A stretch of 36,445 bases of DNA from Solirubrobacteraceae bacterium (GTDB taxonomy: Bacteria; Actinomycetota; Thermoleophilia; Solirubrobacterales; Solirubrobacteraceae). The stretch is from positions 1-36,445 of the forward strand of contig JAUYGN010000008.1 in the NCBI GenBank assembly GCA_030690545.1. Reading direction: 5' to 3'. Of this stretch, positions 22,929 through 31,135 are shown piece by piece; the first letter of the stretch is position 1; the number at the start of each line of letters is the position of its first letter. Under the pieces are notes generated by a model. It had not been told where the DNA came from. It saw only the letters and a program-made list of their open reading frames with translations, and made no database searches. Made by a program: the position numbers and the translations under genes.

Positions 22929-24449
22929 ATGAAGCCCGTCTGGCTGATCTGCGCCGCGGCCCTGACGGTGTTCCTCGCCGTCCGTCGCCGCCGGCTGGAG
23001 CCGCTGCTGCTGATCGGCGGAGCGCTCGCGGTGGCCTGGATGGCCGTCTACTCCACGGGCGTCATCGAGCTGCCCGACCTGGGCAGCCTGCTGGAGGACA
23101 TCGGCCGCGCGCTCGGGCCGTGGACGTACCTGCTCGTGGCGGTCGTGTCGTTCATGGAGGCCGCCGCCTTCCTCGGGCTGTTCGTGCCCGGCGAGACGGG
23201 GATCCTCGTCGGCGGCGTCGTCGCCGGCCAGGGCGAGATCGACATCGTGATCCTGATCGCCGTGGCATGGTCGGCGGCGTTCGCGGGAGATCTCACCGGC
23301 TACGCGCTCGGACGCCGCTTCGGGCGTCCGTTCCTCGTCGCGCACGGCCGTCGCTTCGGCCTCACCGAGGAGCGCATCGAGGCCGTCGACGGCTTCTTCC
23401 AGCGCCACGGGGGAAAGACGATCTTCGTCGGTCGCTTCGTCGGGCTCGTCCGCTCGCTGTCGCCGTTTCTGGCGGGCGCGTCGCGCATGCCGCTGCGGCG
23501 CTTCGTTCCCTACGACATCCTCGGCTCGGGCGTGCAGACGACGCTGCTGTGCCTCGCCGGCTTCCTGCTGTGGCGCTCGCTCGACACGGTGCTGACGCTG
23601 GCCAAGCAGGGCGCCGTCGCCTTCAGCGTGACGATCGTCGCCGTCACGGCGCTGATCGTCGCGATCCGCTTCCTGCGCGACCCCGCCAAGCGCGCGCGGG
23701 CGGCCGCCTGGCTGGCCGACCGTGACGACCGGCTGACCGTGCGCCTGCTGCTCGTCGTCGGCCGCCGCGGCCGCCGGCCGGCCTGGTTCGTCGCCGATCG
23801 ACTCACCCCGGGCAACCTCGGCCTCGAGCTGACGAGCCTGCTGGCGGCGGCGAGCGTCGCCGGCTACGTGTTCTTCGGCTACCTCGTGCTGCTCAGCGCG
23901 GGCGCGCCGACGAGCGGCGATCGGCGCGCGCTGTCGCTGGCCGGCGATCTGCGCACGACGACGCTCGACGACGTCGCCGAGACCTTCCTGCGGCTCGGAG
24001 ACCCGGCGGTCGTCGGAGTCGCGCTGTGCGTCGTCGCGGCCTGGCTGATCGTGCGCCGCGAGTGCCTCGAGGGCATCGTGCTGCTGGCCGGCCTGGGCCT
24101 GATCGTCGGCGGCGTCGAGCTGACCCAGCTGTCGACGCAGCGCACGGGGCTCCCGGGCGATGCTGACGGCGACGCGTACCCGTCACCGCAGGCGGCCTAC
24201 GCGACGGCGTGGATCGCGATCGCGATCGCGCTGCGCCGCGGCTCCCCGCGCCTCACCTACCAGGCGGCCGTGCTCGTCGCGGCGGTCACCGTCGTCGCCG
24301 CCGTCGCCGGGTCGATCGTGTACGCGGGGAGCGGCTGGTTCTCGGATGCCGCCGGCGGCGTGGCGCTGGGAACGCTCGTCTTCTGCGTCGCCGGCATCAC
24401 CGGCCTCGTGCTGGCCGCCGCCGGCGAGCAGCGCCGGCGGTCGCGGTAG
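22929..24449 (+). CDS. DedA/SNARE-associated membrane protein with degenerate PAP2-like C-terminus
   Basis: 506 residues, many membrane segments. Residues about 60-210 are a DedA (VTT) domain, a lipid-scramblase-type family: EAAAFLGLFVPGETGI, then FAGDLTGYALGRRFGRPF and FFQRHGGKTIFVGRFVGLVR with the conserved Arg. The last third (about 290-500) has the helix arrangement of PAP2 phosphatases, yet its catalytic motifs are altered: PSPQAAYA where PSGHA is expected, and YAGSGWFSDAAGG where the His of a SRxxxxxHxxxD motif should be. So the phosphatase part is probably inactive. ATG 22929 is chosen; GTG 22923 is also in frame. It is divergent from the CoA-ligase genes. Confidence 0.8.
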   Translation: MKPVWLICAAALTVFLAVRRRRLEPLLLIGGALAVAWMAVYSTGVIELPDLGSLLEDIGRALGPWTYLLVAVVSFMEAAAFLGLFVPGETGILVGGVVAGQGEIDIVILIAVAWSAAFAGDLTGYALGRRFGRPFLVAHGRRFGLTEERIEAVDGFFQRHGGKTIFVGRFVGLVRSLSPFLAGASRMPLRRFVPYDILGSGVQTTLLCLAGFLLWRSLDTVLTLAKQGAVAFSVTIVAVTALIVAIRFLRDPAKRARAAAWLADRDDRLTVRLLLVVGRRGRRPAWFVADRLTPGNLGLELTSLLAAASVAGYVFFGYLVLLSAGAPTSGDRRALSLAGDLRTTTLDDVAETFLRLGDPAVVGVALCVVAAWLIVRRECLEGIVLLAGLGLIVGGVELTQLSTQRTGLPGDADGDAYPSPQAAYATAWIAIAIALRRGSPRLTYQAAVLVAAVTVVAAVAGSIVYAGSGWFSDAAGGVALGTLVFCVAGITGLVLAAAGEQRRRSR

Positions 24450-24474
24450 GCGCCGGCGCTGGACGCGAGCCCGT

Positions 24475-25539
24475 TCAGGCCGGCGCGCCCCGCAGCTCGT
24501 AGGCCTCGGCCAGCTCGGGGTCCTTGCGGGCGAGCATCTCGGCGAGGTCGACCATCACCTTGCACTGCTTCCAGGTCGCGTCGTCCTGCATCTTGCCGTC
24601 GATCATGTGCACGCCGCGGCCGTCGGGGATCGCCTCGATGACGCGCTTGGCGAAGCGCACCTCGTCGGGGTCGGGCGAGAAGACCTTCTTGGCGATGTCG
24701 ATCTGCACGGGGTGCAGCGACCAGGCGCCGACGCAGCCCATGATGAACGCGGCACGGAACTGCGCCTCGCAGCCCGCGACGTCCTTGATGTCGCCGAACG
24801 GACCGTAGAACGGCAGCAGGTCGGCGGCCGCGCAGGCGTCGACCATGCGCCCGAACGAGTCGTGCCAGAGGTCCTGCTGGGCGGTCACGCGCTGTGCGTC
24901 GGGGTTCTCCGGGTCGGGATCGGAGAGGACGAGGTAGCCGGGGTGCCCGCCGCCGACGCGCGTCGTCTTCATCCGGCGGCTCGCGGCGAGGTCGGCGGGG
25001 CCGAGGCTCATGCCCTGCATGCGCGGGCTGGCGGTCGCGATCTCGTCGAGGTTCTGCACGCCGAGCGCGGTCTCCAGCAGCGCGTGGATCATGATCGGGC
25101 GCTCGATCCCTGCCTTCGCCTCGAGCTGGGCGAGCAGGCGGTCGACGTAGTGGATGTCCCACGCGCCCTCGACCTTCGGGACCATGATCACGGAGAGCTT
25201 GTGGCCGATCTCCGCGACGATCCGCGTCAGGTCGTCGAGGATCCAGGGCGACTCGAGCGCGTTGACGCGCGTCCAGAGCGCCGTGTCGCCGAGGTCCATC
25301 TCGCGGCCGACGGTGATCAGGCCCTCGCGCGCGGCCTCCTTGCGCTCGACCGGCACGGCGTCCTCGAGGTTGCCGAGCAGGATGTCGACCTTGGCGGCGA
25401 TCGCCGGCGCCTTGGCGACCATCTTCTCGTTGGAGAAGTCGAGGAAGTGGATCATCCGCGATGGCGTCACGGGGATCTCGTGCAGCGGGTCGGGGGCGCC
25501 GATCGCCAGCGGCTTGAAGAAGGCTCGGGGGTTCTTCAC
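24475..25539 (-). CDS. mcl: Malyl-CoA / beta-methylmalyl-CoA lyase (HpcH/HpaI-CitE family)
   Basis: Reversible cleavage of (S)-malyl-CoA to acetyl-CoA and glyoxylate and/or of methylmalyl- or citramalyl-CoA. The 354-residue product has the long Mcl layout: [30 protein letters not shown], the metal-binding [27 protein letters not shown] (active-site Glu region), [35 protein letters not shown], and the C-terminal [20 protein letters not shown]. It is nearer to Chloroflexus-type Mcl than to citrate lyase CitE. GTG 25539 follows GGAGAG; an upstream ATG gives no family sequence. It diverges from a MaoC hydratase, which fits mesaconyl-CoA/methylmalyl-CoA chemistry. Confidence 0.87.
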   Translation of the reverse strand: MKNPRAFFKPLAIGAPDPLHEIPVTPSRMIHFLDFSNEKMVAKAPAIAAKVDILLGNLEDAVPVERKEAAREGLITVGREMDLGDTALWTRVNALESPWILDDLTRIVAEIGHKLSVIMVPKVEGAWDIHYVDRLLAQLEAKAGIERPIMIHALLETALGVQNLDEIATASPRMQGMSLGPADLAASRRMKTTRVGGGHPGYLVLSDPDPENPDAQRVTAQQDLWHDSFGRMVDACAAADLLPFYGPFGDIKDVAGCEAQFRAAFIMGCVGAWSLHPVQIDIAKKVFSPDPDEVRFAKRVIEAIPDGRGVHMIDGKMQDDATWKQCKVMVDLAEMLARKDPELAEAYELRGAPA

Positions 25540-25693
25540 GGTGGTCGCTCTCCAGGATCGTCGGGCGGCGGGGTCGTCGCCCCGGAACCTATCGAGTCGT
25601 CGCGCCGGTGGCTGCGCGTGGCGCCGGGGCGCCGCCGCGTCGCGGTCTGCGCGATGATCCGCGCTCCGTGACCGACGAAGGAGACGCCCCCGG

Positions 25694-26209
25694 ATGAGCG
25701 ACGAGTTCACGACCGACCAGGCCGCGCGCGAGGCGACCGGCGCGCATCCCTACGGTCGCTACTTCGAGGAGTTCGAGGTCGGCGCCAACTACAGGCACTG
25801 GCCCGCCAAGACGGTCACCGAGACCGAGGACCACCTCTTCTGCCTGCTGACGATGAACCACCACCCGCTGCACGTCAACGACGTCTACGCGGCGCAGTCC
25901 CAGCAGGGGCGCAACGTCGTCGTCGGGCCGATGGTCTACTCGCTCGCGCTCGGCATGAGCGTCTCGGACGTCAGCGGCAAGGCGATCGCCAACCTCGCCA
26001 CGGAGGAGCTCAAGCATCCGGCGCCGGTCTTCCACGGCGACACGCTGTTCTGCGAGTCCGAGGTGCTCGAGAAGCGCGAGTCGAGGTCCAAGCTCGACCG
26101 CGGCACGGTCCGCGTGCGCACGCGCGTCTATAACCAGGACGGCGTGCTCGTCGCCGAGTTCAAGCGCCTCGTGCTCGTGCCGCGGCGCGAGCACGGCAAG
26201 CCCGAGTAG
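25694..26209 (+). CDS. MaoC-family single-hotdog acyl-CoA hydratase
   Basis: 171 residues with one hotdog fold. N-terminal [20 protein letters not shown] is typical of MaoC proteins near CitE/Mcl genes. The hydratase motif appears as [11 protein letters not shown]: the His is kept, while the Asp and Asn usual in D-x-N-P-L-H are Asn and His. Such variants occur in mesaconyl- or itaconyl-CoA hydratase-type proteins, so activity is not excluded. AAGGAGA lies 10 nt before ATG 25694. Divergent from the malyl-CoA lyase across 154 bp, and followed by a strong hairpin. A role in hydrating mesaconyl-CoA or itaconyl-CoA for the lyase is inference. Confidence 0.8.
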   Translation: MSDEFTTDQAAREATGAHPYGRYFEEFEVGANYRHWPAKTVTETEDHLFCLLTMNHHPLHVNDVYAAQSQQGRNVVVGPMVYSLALGMSVSDVSGKAIANLATEELKHPAPVFHGDTLFCESEVLEKRESRSKLDRGTVRVRTRVYNQDGVLVAEFKRLVLVPRREHGKPE

Positions 26210-26220
26210 GCCTGGCGCGC

Positions 26221-26251
26221 CGGGGTGGGACGCCTTTCGCGTCCCACCCCG
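26221..26251. terminator. Bidirectional terminator hairpin
   Basis: CGGGGTGGGACGC (26221-26233) and GCGTCCCACCCCG (26239-26251) form a perfect 13-bp stem with a CTTTC loop. It lies between the convergent MaoC gene and the secreted repeat protein. Confidence 0.85.
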
Positions 26252-26282
26252 ATCCGTCATCCGTCGGCCGGGCCCAGATCGC

Positions 26283-27231
26283 CTACGGAGCGGTGTAGGC
26301 CCAGAGCGCCCGCACGGAGGACTGGGAGTTGGCCACCGTCGCGTTCCACTCCATCTGGAACCCGAGCGTCGTGGTGCCGGCGACACCGACGTTGGCGGTG
26401 ATCGCGGTGGCCTGGACGATGATCGAGGGATAGACGCAGACGAATCCGGGTGCGGCGATCACGTTCGTCGTGCTGCCGGTGCAGTTCGCGCTCGGCGCGA
26501 CCTCGACGTTCGCGTTGGCGAGCGGAACCGGCGCCGGGATCGGGAAGCTCGCGGTCGCGCCCATGCCGGCATTGACGTTGGGCCCGTTCTGGAACCGGCC
26601 GCCGACGATGCCGCGGATCGTCGTGCCCGACGGGATCGTGCCGCCGTACTGCAGGAAGCCCGACGAGTCGACGCCGTCGAGCGTGTCGGCGTCCAGGCCC
26701 GCCTTGGTGCGTGCGGCGGCGATGATCTCGGCCGCGTGCAGGCCGTCGACGCGGTCGGCGTTGAAGCCGGTGGCGACGCCGGTGGCGTTCGTCGTCAGCG
26801 GCTTCTTCGTGTCGCCGCCCGCACCTGCGGTGATCGTCCCGACGACCGCGCCGCTTCTGGAGCTGAGCTCGAACGCGCGCCCGGTCGAGAGGTTGTTGGC
26901 GCGGTAGCAGGGCTTGCTCGTGGCGGCGGCCGACGCGCGGCAGCCGTTGATGAAGCCGCCGCCGGTGGAGGAGAGGTTGGACATCCGCATCGAGTAGCCG
27001 CCCGTCGGGCGCGCGGTCGTCCTGATGTTCGAGATGATCTGCGTCTCGGCGGACGTGGTGCCGTTGCGCACGCCCTCGCGCAGGTTGTCGCCGGTGCGGG
27101 CGTTGGGCGAACGGCGCGATGCAGACGACGAGCAGGGCGGTCGCGGCGACCGCGGCACGACCCCGCCCGCTGCTGGGTGGGCGCCTCCGTCCCGGTGCGA
27201 GTCGATCGACGGATCGGTGAACGCGGCTCAT
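26283..27231 (-). pseudogene. Secreted NAD-x-x-DG repeat protein, frameshifted
   Basis: Paralogue of the gene at 27617-28597. From ATG 27231 (AGGAG upstream) the frame gives a signal peptide ending AATALLVVCIAPFA. It then leaves the frame, and the homologous ARTGDNLREGVRNGTT continues in another frame to the stop at 26283. The cause is visible: CGTTGGGCGAACGG at 27101-27114 has one more G (27105-27107) than CGTTGGCGAACGG in the paralogue. Repeats NADRVDGLHAAEI and DADTLDGVDSSGF are of the type found in trimeric, fibre-like exported proteins. The C-terminal domain differs from the paralogue. It may be a true pseudogene or a one-base assembly error. Confidence 0.75.
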
Positions 27232-27330
27232 GATGCTCCTCTTCATGTCTGGGACGTCGTGGTCATCGCCGCACCGGCATCATCGGTCTGCAGCGTCGCG
27301 CCGGGGTGCCGGGCTTGCGGTCTGGCGCAC

Positions 27331-27357
27331 CTTATATGCGCTCGGTCGCCGTTCCAA
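27331..27357 (-). promoter_or_regulatory. Candidate sigma70-type promoter of the frameshifted secreted protein gene
   Basis: On the minus strand TTGGAA (27357-27352) and TATAAG (27336-27331) are separated by 15 bp. The TATAAG stands out in this GC-rich region. The transcript would have a leader of about 90 nt before ATG 27231, with AGGAG close to the start. Confidence 0.45.
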
Positions 27358-27521
27358 CCGCCGCCCGAGACGCGTTCGAGGCCCGATCGCGCTACGGTCC
27401 GCATCGATACGCGCGTGATGACATCAGGACGGGGTGCTCGTCGCAGGGCCCAACCGGCTCGCTCGTGCCCCGTCGGGACCACTGCACGTCAGCGTAGGTG
27501 GGGGAGACGCAGGACGCGCGC

Positions 27522-27549
27522 GCGGGGCGGCCCGGGGGGACCGCCCCGC
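27522..27549. terminator. GC hairpin downstream of secreted protein gene
   Basis: GCGGGGCGG (27522-27530) pairs with CCGCCCCGC (27541-27549). It is the second of two adjacent hairpins in the minus-strand 3' region of the gene ending at 27617. Confidence 0.55.
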
Positions 27550-27564
27550 ACAGCGCGCCAACGA

Positions 27565-27590
27565 CGAGGGGGCGCCGTAGCGCCCCCTCG
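27565..27590 (-). terminator. Terminator hairpin of the secreted repeat protein gene
   Basis: CGAGGGGGCGC (27565-27575) and GCGCCCCCTCG (27580-27590) form a perfect 11-bp stem with loop CGTA, 26 nt after the stop of the minus-strand gene. Confidence 0.8.
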
Positions 27591-27616
27591 AGATGCTTCG
27601 GTGACGGCGTCGGCGG

Positions 27617-28597
27617 CTAGCCGGCGATCGTCACGTAGAAGCGCTTGCGGGTGCCGTCGGTCGTGGCCGTGCCGTCGCTGTTGCGCGGGCTGATCACGAC
27701 GTGGTTGGGGTTGTTCGTGCCGGTCGGCGCGCAGTTGACGATCGCGCCCTCGCCGGGCGTGAAGCAGCGCGACGCGCTGATCTCGCCGCTGAACTCCGGG
27801 TTGGCGTCAGCGCCCGGCGCGGTGCCGTTCGTGATGCCGTCGCCGTTCTGATCGGTCGTGTTCTGCAGCGCGATCGTGGCGTTGATCCCCTTGTTGGTGA
27901 GGTCCGCGCCCGTGTCGACGTAGCAGTTGCCGTTGGCGGCTGCCGGGTCAGCGGGGTAGCAGGTGGTGATCGTGAAGCCGCCCGACTGCGCCTCGATCTG
28001 GCCGGCGGCGTTGACGAGGAACCAGCGCGACTTCGCGGCGTTGGCCTTCGCCGTGGCGTCGGCTGCGGCGGCGGTCAGGATCTCGGAGGCGTGCAGGCCG
28101 TCGAGGCGGTCGGCGTTGAGCCCGACGGCGACGCCGGTCGCGTTCGTGATGAACGGCCGCTTGCTGTCGCCGCCGGCGCCGGCGGTGATCAGCCCGGCGA
28201 TGTCGCCGCGCGTCGCGTGGAACTCGAACGCGAAGCCGGTCGAGAGGTTGTTGGCTCGCACGCACGGGTTCTGCGGCGGGTTGGCGGCTGAGCCGCCGGC
28301 TGCCGAGCGGCAGCCGTAGATCGCGCCGCCGCCGGACGACGACAGGTTGGACTGCCGGGTCGAGTAGCCGCCCGTCGTCCTCGTCGTGGCGTTGATGTTC
28401 GAGACGATCTGCGTCTCGGCGGTCGTCGTGCCGTTGCGCACGCCTTCACGCAGGTTGTCGCCCGTGCGGGCGTTGGCGAACGGCGCGACGCAGACGACGA
28501 GCAGCGCGGTCGCTGCGATCACCGAGCGCGTGCGCGGCGCGCGGCTGATGAGCCGCTGCTTGACGCCCGGATCGGCAGCGTGACGAGATGAGTGCAT
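27617..28597 (-). CDS. Secreted NAD-x-x-DG repeat protein (intact paralogue)
   Basis: 326 residues, exported: basic N-terminus then VIAATALLVVCVAPFANA, a signal peptide with cleavage near ANA. The mature N-terminus (ARTGDNLREGVRNGTTTAETQIVSN) is nearly identical to the frameshifted neighbour, followed by a Ser/Gly-rich strand region and ATGVAVGLNADRLDGLHASEI. This N-D-R-L-D-G motif occurs in fibre-like proteins and is common in Solirubrobacterales exported proteins. The C-terminal half (from KSRWFLVNAAGQIEAQSG) has paired Cys residues (TTCYP, NCYVD, RCFTP, VNCAP). ATG 28597 has GGAGGA 7 nt upstream. Surface location is likely; function unknown. Confidence 0.7.
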   Translation of the reverse strand: MHSSRHAADPGVKQRLISRAPRTRSVIAATALLVVCVAPFANARTGDNLREGVRNGTTTAETQIVSNINATTRTTGGYSTRQSNLSSSGGGAIYGCRSAAGGSAANPPQNPCVRANNLSTGFAFEFHATRGDIAGLITAGAGGDSKRPFITNATGVAVGLNADRLDGLHASEILTAAAADATAKANAAKSRWFLVNAAGQIEAQSGGFTITTCYPADPAAANGNCYVDTGADLTNKGINATIALQNTTDQNGDGITNGTAPGADANPEFSGEISASRCFTPGEGAIVNCAPTGTNNPNHVVISPRNSDGTATTDGTRKRFYVTIAG

Positions 28598-29022
28598 GGG
28601 GGGTTCCTCCAGGGGTTGTGGCACGAGGCAGCGGCCGAGCCGGCATCTGCTCGCGTGGGCTTCGCCGGCCGGGCGCGCGTGGCGTCCCGTCGCGACGCGG
28701 TGCAGGGTCAGGCGACAGCGGTGCTGCCGGTCGCCGGCCTGCCTTCTGGCGGACCTAGGACCGGTGGGCTACCCACCGACGTAGGTCACGAACGATCGCT
28801 GTGCGGGCTGACGACGCCCCACGCTCTGAGCTCTGCGGCGCGCCGCGGTCGCTGGTGCTGGAATGCTGCAACGCGCCTCGGTTCGGGCGCCTCGGTTGTG
28901 TCATGTGAGATGTTCTTTCTGGGGTCGGATCGAATATCCGTCTCCTGTCTCGACCCGCCACCGGGGCCGAAGTTGCGCCACACTTCGTGCCAACAGCAAA
29001 GCGACCAGGCGAGGAACCACGC
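28598..29022. other. 425-bp divergent intergenic region
   Basis: Separates the secreted repeat protein (minus) from PEP carboxykinase (plus). It contains a long imperfect hairpin (28752-28787, listed separately). I see no gene. An AT-richer patch at about 28890-28945 (TTGTGTCATGTGAGATGTTC, then CGAATATCC) may hold the PEP carboxykinase promoter, but no clear pair of boxes is visible. Confidence 0.4.
28752..28787. other. Imperfect inverted repeat / possible structured leader element
   Basis: CGGTGGG and CCCACCG pair around CTA, and outer GACCTA/TAGGTC arms extend the structure. On the minus strand it would lie in the long leader (about 150-190 nt before ATG 28597) of the secreted protein mRNA. 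I cannot match it to a known riboswitch class. Confidence 0.4.
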
Positions 29023-30837
29023 GTGAGCGAAACGACGACAGTGCCGACGAAGAACCAGAAGCTCATCGACTGGGTCGACGAGATCGCGGCCCTGACGAAT
29101 CCCGACGAGGTCTATTGGTGCGACGGCTCGGCCGAGGAGTACGACCGCCTGACCCAGCTGCTCGTCGATGCCGGGACGTTCACGAAGCTCGCCGACGCCA
29201 AGCGCCCCAACTCGTTCCTGGCCCGCTCGGATCCGGGTGATGTCGCGCGCGTCGAGGACCGCACGTACATCTGTACGCAGACCGAGCGCGACGCCGGCCC
29301 GACGAACAACTGGACCGATCCCGCCGAGATGCGCGACAAGCTCGCCGGCCTGTTCGAGGGCTGCATGGAGGGGCGCACGATGTACGTCGTGCCGTTCTCG
29401 ATGGGTCCGCTGGGCTCGCCGATCGCGCACATCGGCGTCGAGCTGACCGACTCGGCCTGCGTCGCGGTGAACATGATGATCATGACCCGCGTCGGCGCCA
29501 GGACGCTCGACGTGCTCGGCGAGAACGGGGAGTTCGTCCCCTGCGTGCACTCCGTCGGGGCGCCGCTGGCCGCGGGCGAGGAGGACGTGCCCTGGCCCTG
29601 CAACGCCGAGAACAAGTACATCGTCCACTACCCCGAGACGCGCGAGATCTGGTCCTTCGGCTCGGGCTACGGCGGCAACGCGCTGCTCGGCAAGAAGTGC
29701 TTCGCGCTGCGGATCGCGTCGAAGATGGCACGCGACGAGGGCTGGATGGCCGAGCACATGCTGATCCTCAAGCTCACCTCGCCCGAGGGCGAGGTCAAGG
29801 TCGTCACGGGCGCGTTCCCGAGCGCCTGCGGCAAGACGAACCTCGCGATGCTGATCCCGACGCTCGAGGGCTGGACCGTCGAGACGATCGGCGACGACAT
29901 CGCCTGGATGAAGTTCGGCGACGACGGCAAGCTCTACGCGATCAACCCCGAGTCGGGCTTCTTCGGCGTCGCGCCGGGCACCGGCGAGGACACGAACCCC
30001 AACGCGATGGCGACGGTCGAGAAGAACACGCTGTTCGCCAACTGCGCGCTGACCGACGACGGCGACGTGTGGTGGGAGGGCATGACGAAGGAGCCGCCCG
30101 CGCACGCGATCGACTGGAAGGGCAACGACTGGACGCCCGCCTCCGATACGCCTGCCGCGCACCCCAACGGCCGCTTCACGACGCCCGCCGCGCAGGACCC
30201 GGCGATCGCGCCCGAGTGGGAGGACCCCAGGGGCGTCGCGGTCGACGCGATGATCTTCGGTGGCCGCCGCGCGACGGTCGTGCCGCTCGTCACCGAGGCG
30301 TTCGACTGGAGCCACGGCGTCTTCATGGGCTCGACGATGAGCTCGGAGATGACCGCGGCGGCTGCCGGCGGCGTCGGTCAGCTGCGCTTCGACCCGTTCG
30401 CGATGCTCCCGTTCTGCGGCTACAACATGGCCGACTACTTCCAGAACTGGCTCGACATCGGCGCTGTCGAGGGCGCGCAGCTGCCGAAGCTCTTCTACGT
30501 CAACTGGTTTCGCAAGGACCCCGAGAGCGGCAAGTTCCTATGGCCCGGGTTCGGCGAGAACTCGCGCGTGCTGGCGTGGATCTTCGGGCGCTGCGCGGGC
30601 ACGGCGCAGGGCGTCGAGACGGCGGTCGGGATCGTGCCGGCGCCGGGCGAGCTGAACGTCGAGGGCCTCGACATCTCCGCCGAGGACCTCGAGCAGGTCG
30701 TCGCGGTCGATCCCGACGCGTTCAAGGCGCAGCTGCCGCAGGTGCGCGAGTTCCTCGCGAAGTTCGGCGACGACCTGCCGGCCGAGATCAGCTCCCAGCT
30801 GGCGGCGTTCGAGCAGCGGCTCGACGAGGCGATCTGA
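29023..30837 (+). CDS. pckG: Phosphoenolpyruvate carboxykinase (GTP)
   Basis: Converts oxaloacetate and GTP to phosphoenolpyruvate, CO2 and GDP, linking C4 acids to gluconeogenesis. 604 residues, the normal length for the GTP class. Motifs: [30 protein letters not shown], the P-loop-like [23 protein letters not shown], the substrate region [29 protein letters not shown], and [21 protein letters not shown] 29023 has GAGGA 7 nt upstream. The 20-codon ORF at 30837 overlaps the stop. In this neighbourhood it could drain malate/oxaloacetate made through malyl-CoA reactions, which is inference. Confidence 0.96.
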   Translation: MSETTTVPTKNQKLIDWVDEIAALTNPDEVYWCDGSAEEYDRLTQLLVDAGTFTKLADAKRPNSFLARSDPGDVARVEDRTYICTQTERDAGPTNNWTDPAEMRDKLAGLFEGCMEGRTMYVVPFSMGPLGSPIAHIGVELTDSACVAVNMMIMTRVGARTLDVLGENGEFVPCVHSVGAPLAAGEEDVPWPCNAENKYIVHYPETREIWSFGSGYGGNALLGKKCFALRIASKMARDEGWMAEHMLILKLTSPEGEVKVVTGAFPSACGKTNLAMLIPTLEGWTVETIGDDIAWMKFGDDGKLYAINPESGFFGVAPGTGEDTNPNAMATVEKNTLFANCALTDDGDVWWEGMTKEPPAHAIDWKGNDWTPASDTPAAHPNGRFTTPAAQDPAIAPEWEDPRGVAVDAMIFGGRRATVVPLVTEAFDWSHGVFMGSTMSSEMTAAAAGGVGQLRFDPFAMLPFCGYNMADYFQNWLDIGAVEGAQLPKLFYVNWFRKDPESGKFLWPGFGENSRVLAWIFGRCAGTAQGVETAVGIVPAPGELNVEGLDISAEDLEQVVAVDPDAFKAQLPQVREFLAKFGDDLPAEISSQLAAFEQRLDEAI

Positions 30838-30899
30838 TGCTCTCGCTGCTCAAGCGCTGGCTGCGGATGCGCAAGCGCAAGAAGGCCCGCCGCCGTTGA
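30837..30899 (+). CDS. Putative 20-residue basic microprotein coupled to PEP carboxykinase
   Basis: The PEP carboxykinase stop and this ATG overlap as TGATG (30835-30839). The product is [20 protein letters not shown]: an amphipathic hydrophobic start followed by a strongly cationic tail. Termination-reinitiation could translate it without its own ribosome-binding site. It may be real or chance; 10 of its 20 residues are Lys or Arg, and no family is known to me. Confidence 0.35.
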   Translation: MLSLLKRWLRMRKRKKARRR

Positions 30900-31135
30900 G
30901 TGGCGGGCGTGCGTCCCCACCTGTTCTGCAGCACGCGACCGGATTTCGCAAGAGCAGTCGCTCGGCGTCACGGCAGACCCTTGTTAGGGTCCCCTAAGTA
31001 AGCCAAGGACGAACGCTCTCCCGTGGCCCGATAGCGCGGGCGGGCAACGCTCCTCCCCTCCTGGCAAAGCGGCAGTCGGCGCCGATGCGGGGCATACGCC
31101 CGCGGGGTGCCGGCTGCCGTGCGCCGGACCGAGGC
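30900..31135. other. Intergenic region with a palindromic operator-like site
   Basis: 236 bp between the coupled ORF and the ArsR gene (convergent). TTAGGG-TC-CCCTAA at 30984-30997 is a perfect 6-bp inverted repeat in an AT-richer patch. A GC hairpin (GCCGGCTGCCGTGCGCCGG, 31108-31126) follows. I see no gene; terminators for both neighbours are probably here. Confidence 0.4.
30984..30997. promoter_or_regulatory. Inverted repeat TTAGGG-N2-CCCTAA, candidate operator
   Basis: A perfect short palindrome that resembles half-sites of metal-dependent DtxR/IdeR boxes (TTAGG...CCTAA), but the consensus centre is shorter than a true box. It has no obvious target gene directly downstream on either strand. 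Confidence 0.3.

Noticed and set aside
24160-25671. 503-codon plus-strand frame opposite malyl-CoA lyase
   Set aside because: Antisense to an intact lyase and overlapping the DedA gene end; no domain recognisable.
28598-28800. c-di-GMP (GEMM) riboswitch upstream of the secreted protein
   Set aside because: Some half-matches (AGCCCACCGG, CCTAGG) are seen on the minus strand, but the invariant GCAAACC-GAAA-CGCAAAGCC core is missing.
28786-30315. 509-codon minus-strand open frame opposite PEP carboxykinase
   Set aside because: Low-complexity Arg/Val/Asp-rich antisense translation; the plus strand is an unmistakable PEP carboxykinase.
30900-31135. Metal riboswitch or other structured RNA near the PEP carboxykinase end
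   Set aside because: GC-rich with possible stems, but no conserved motif of a known class could be matched by eye.
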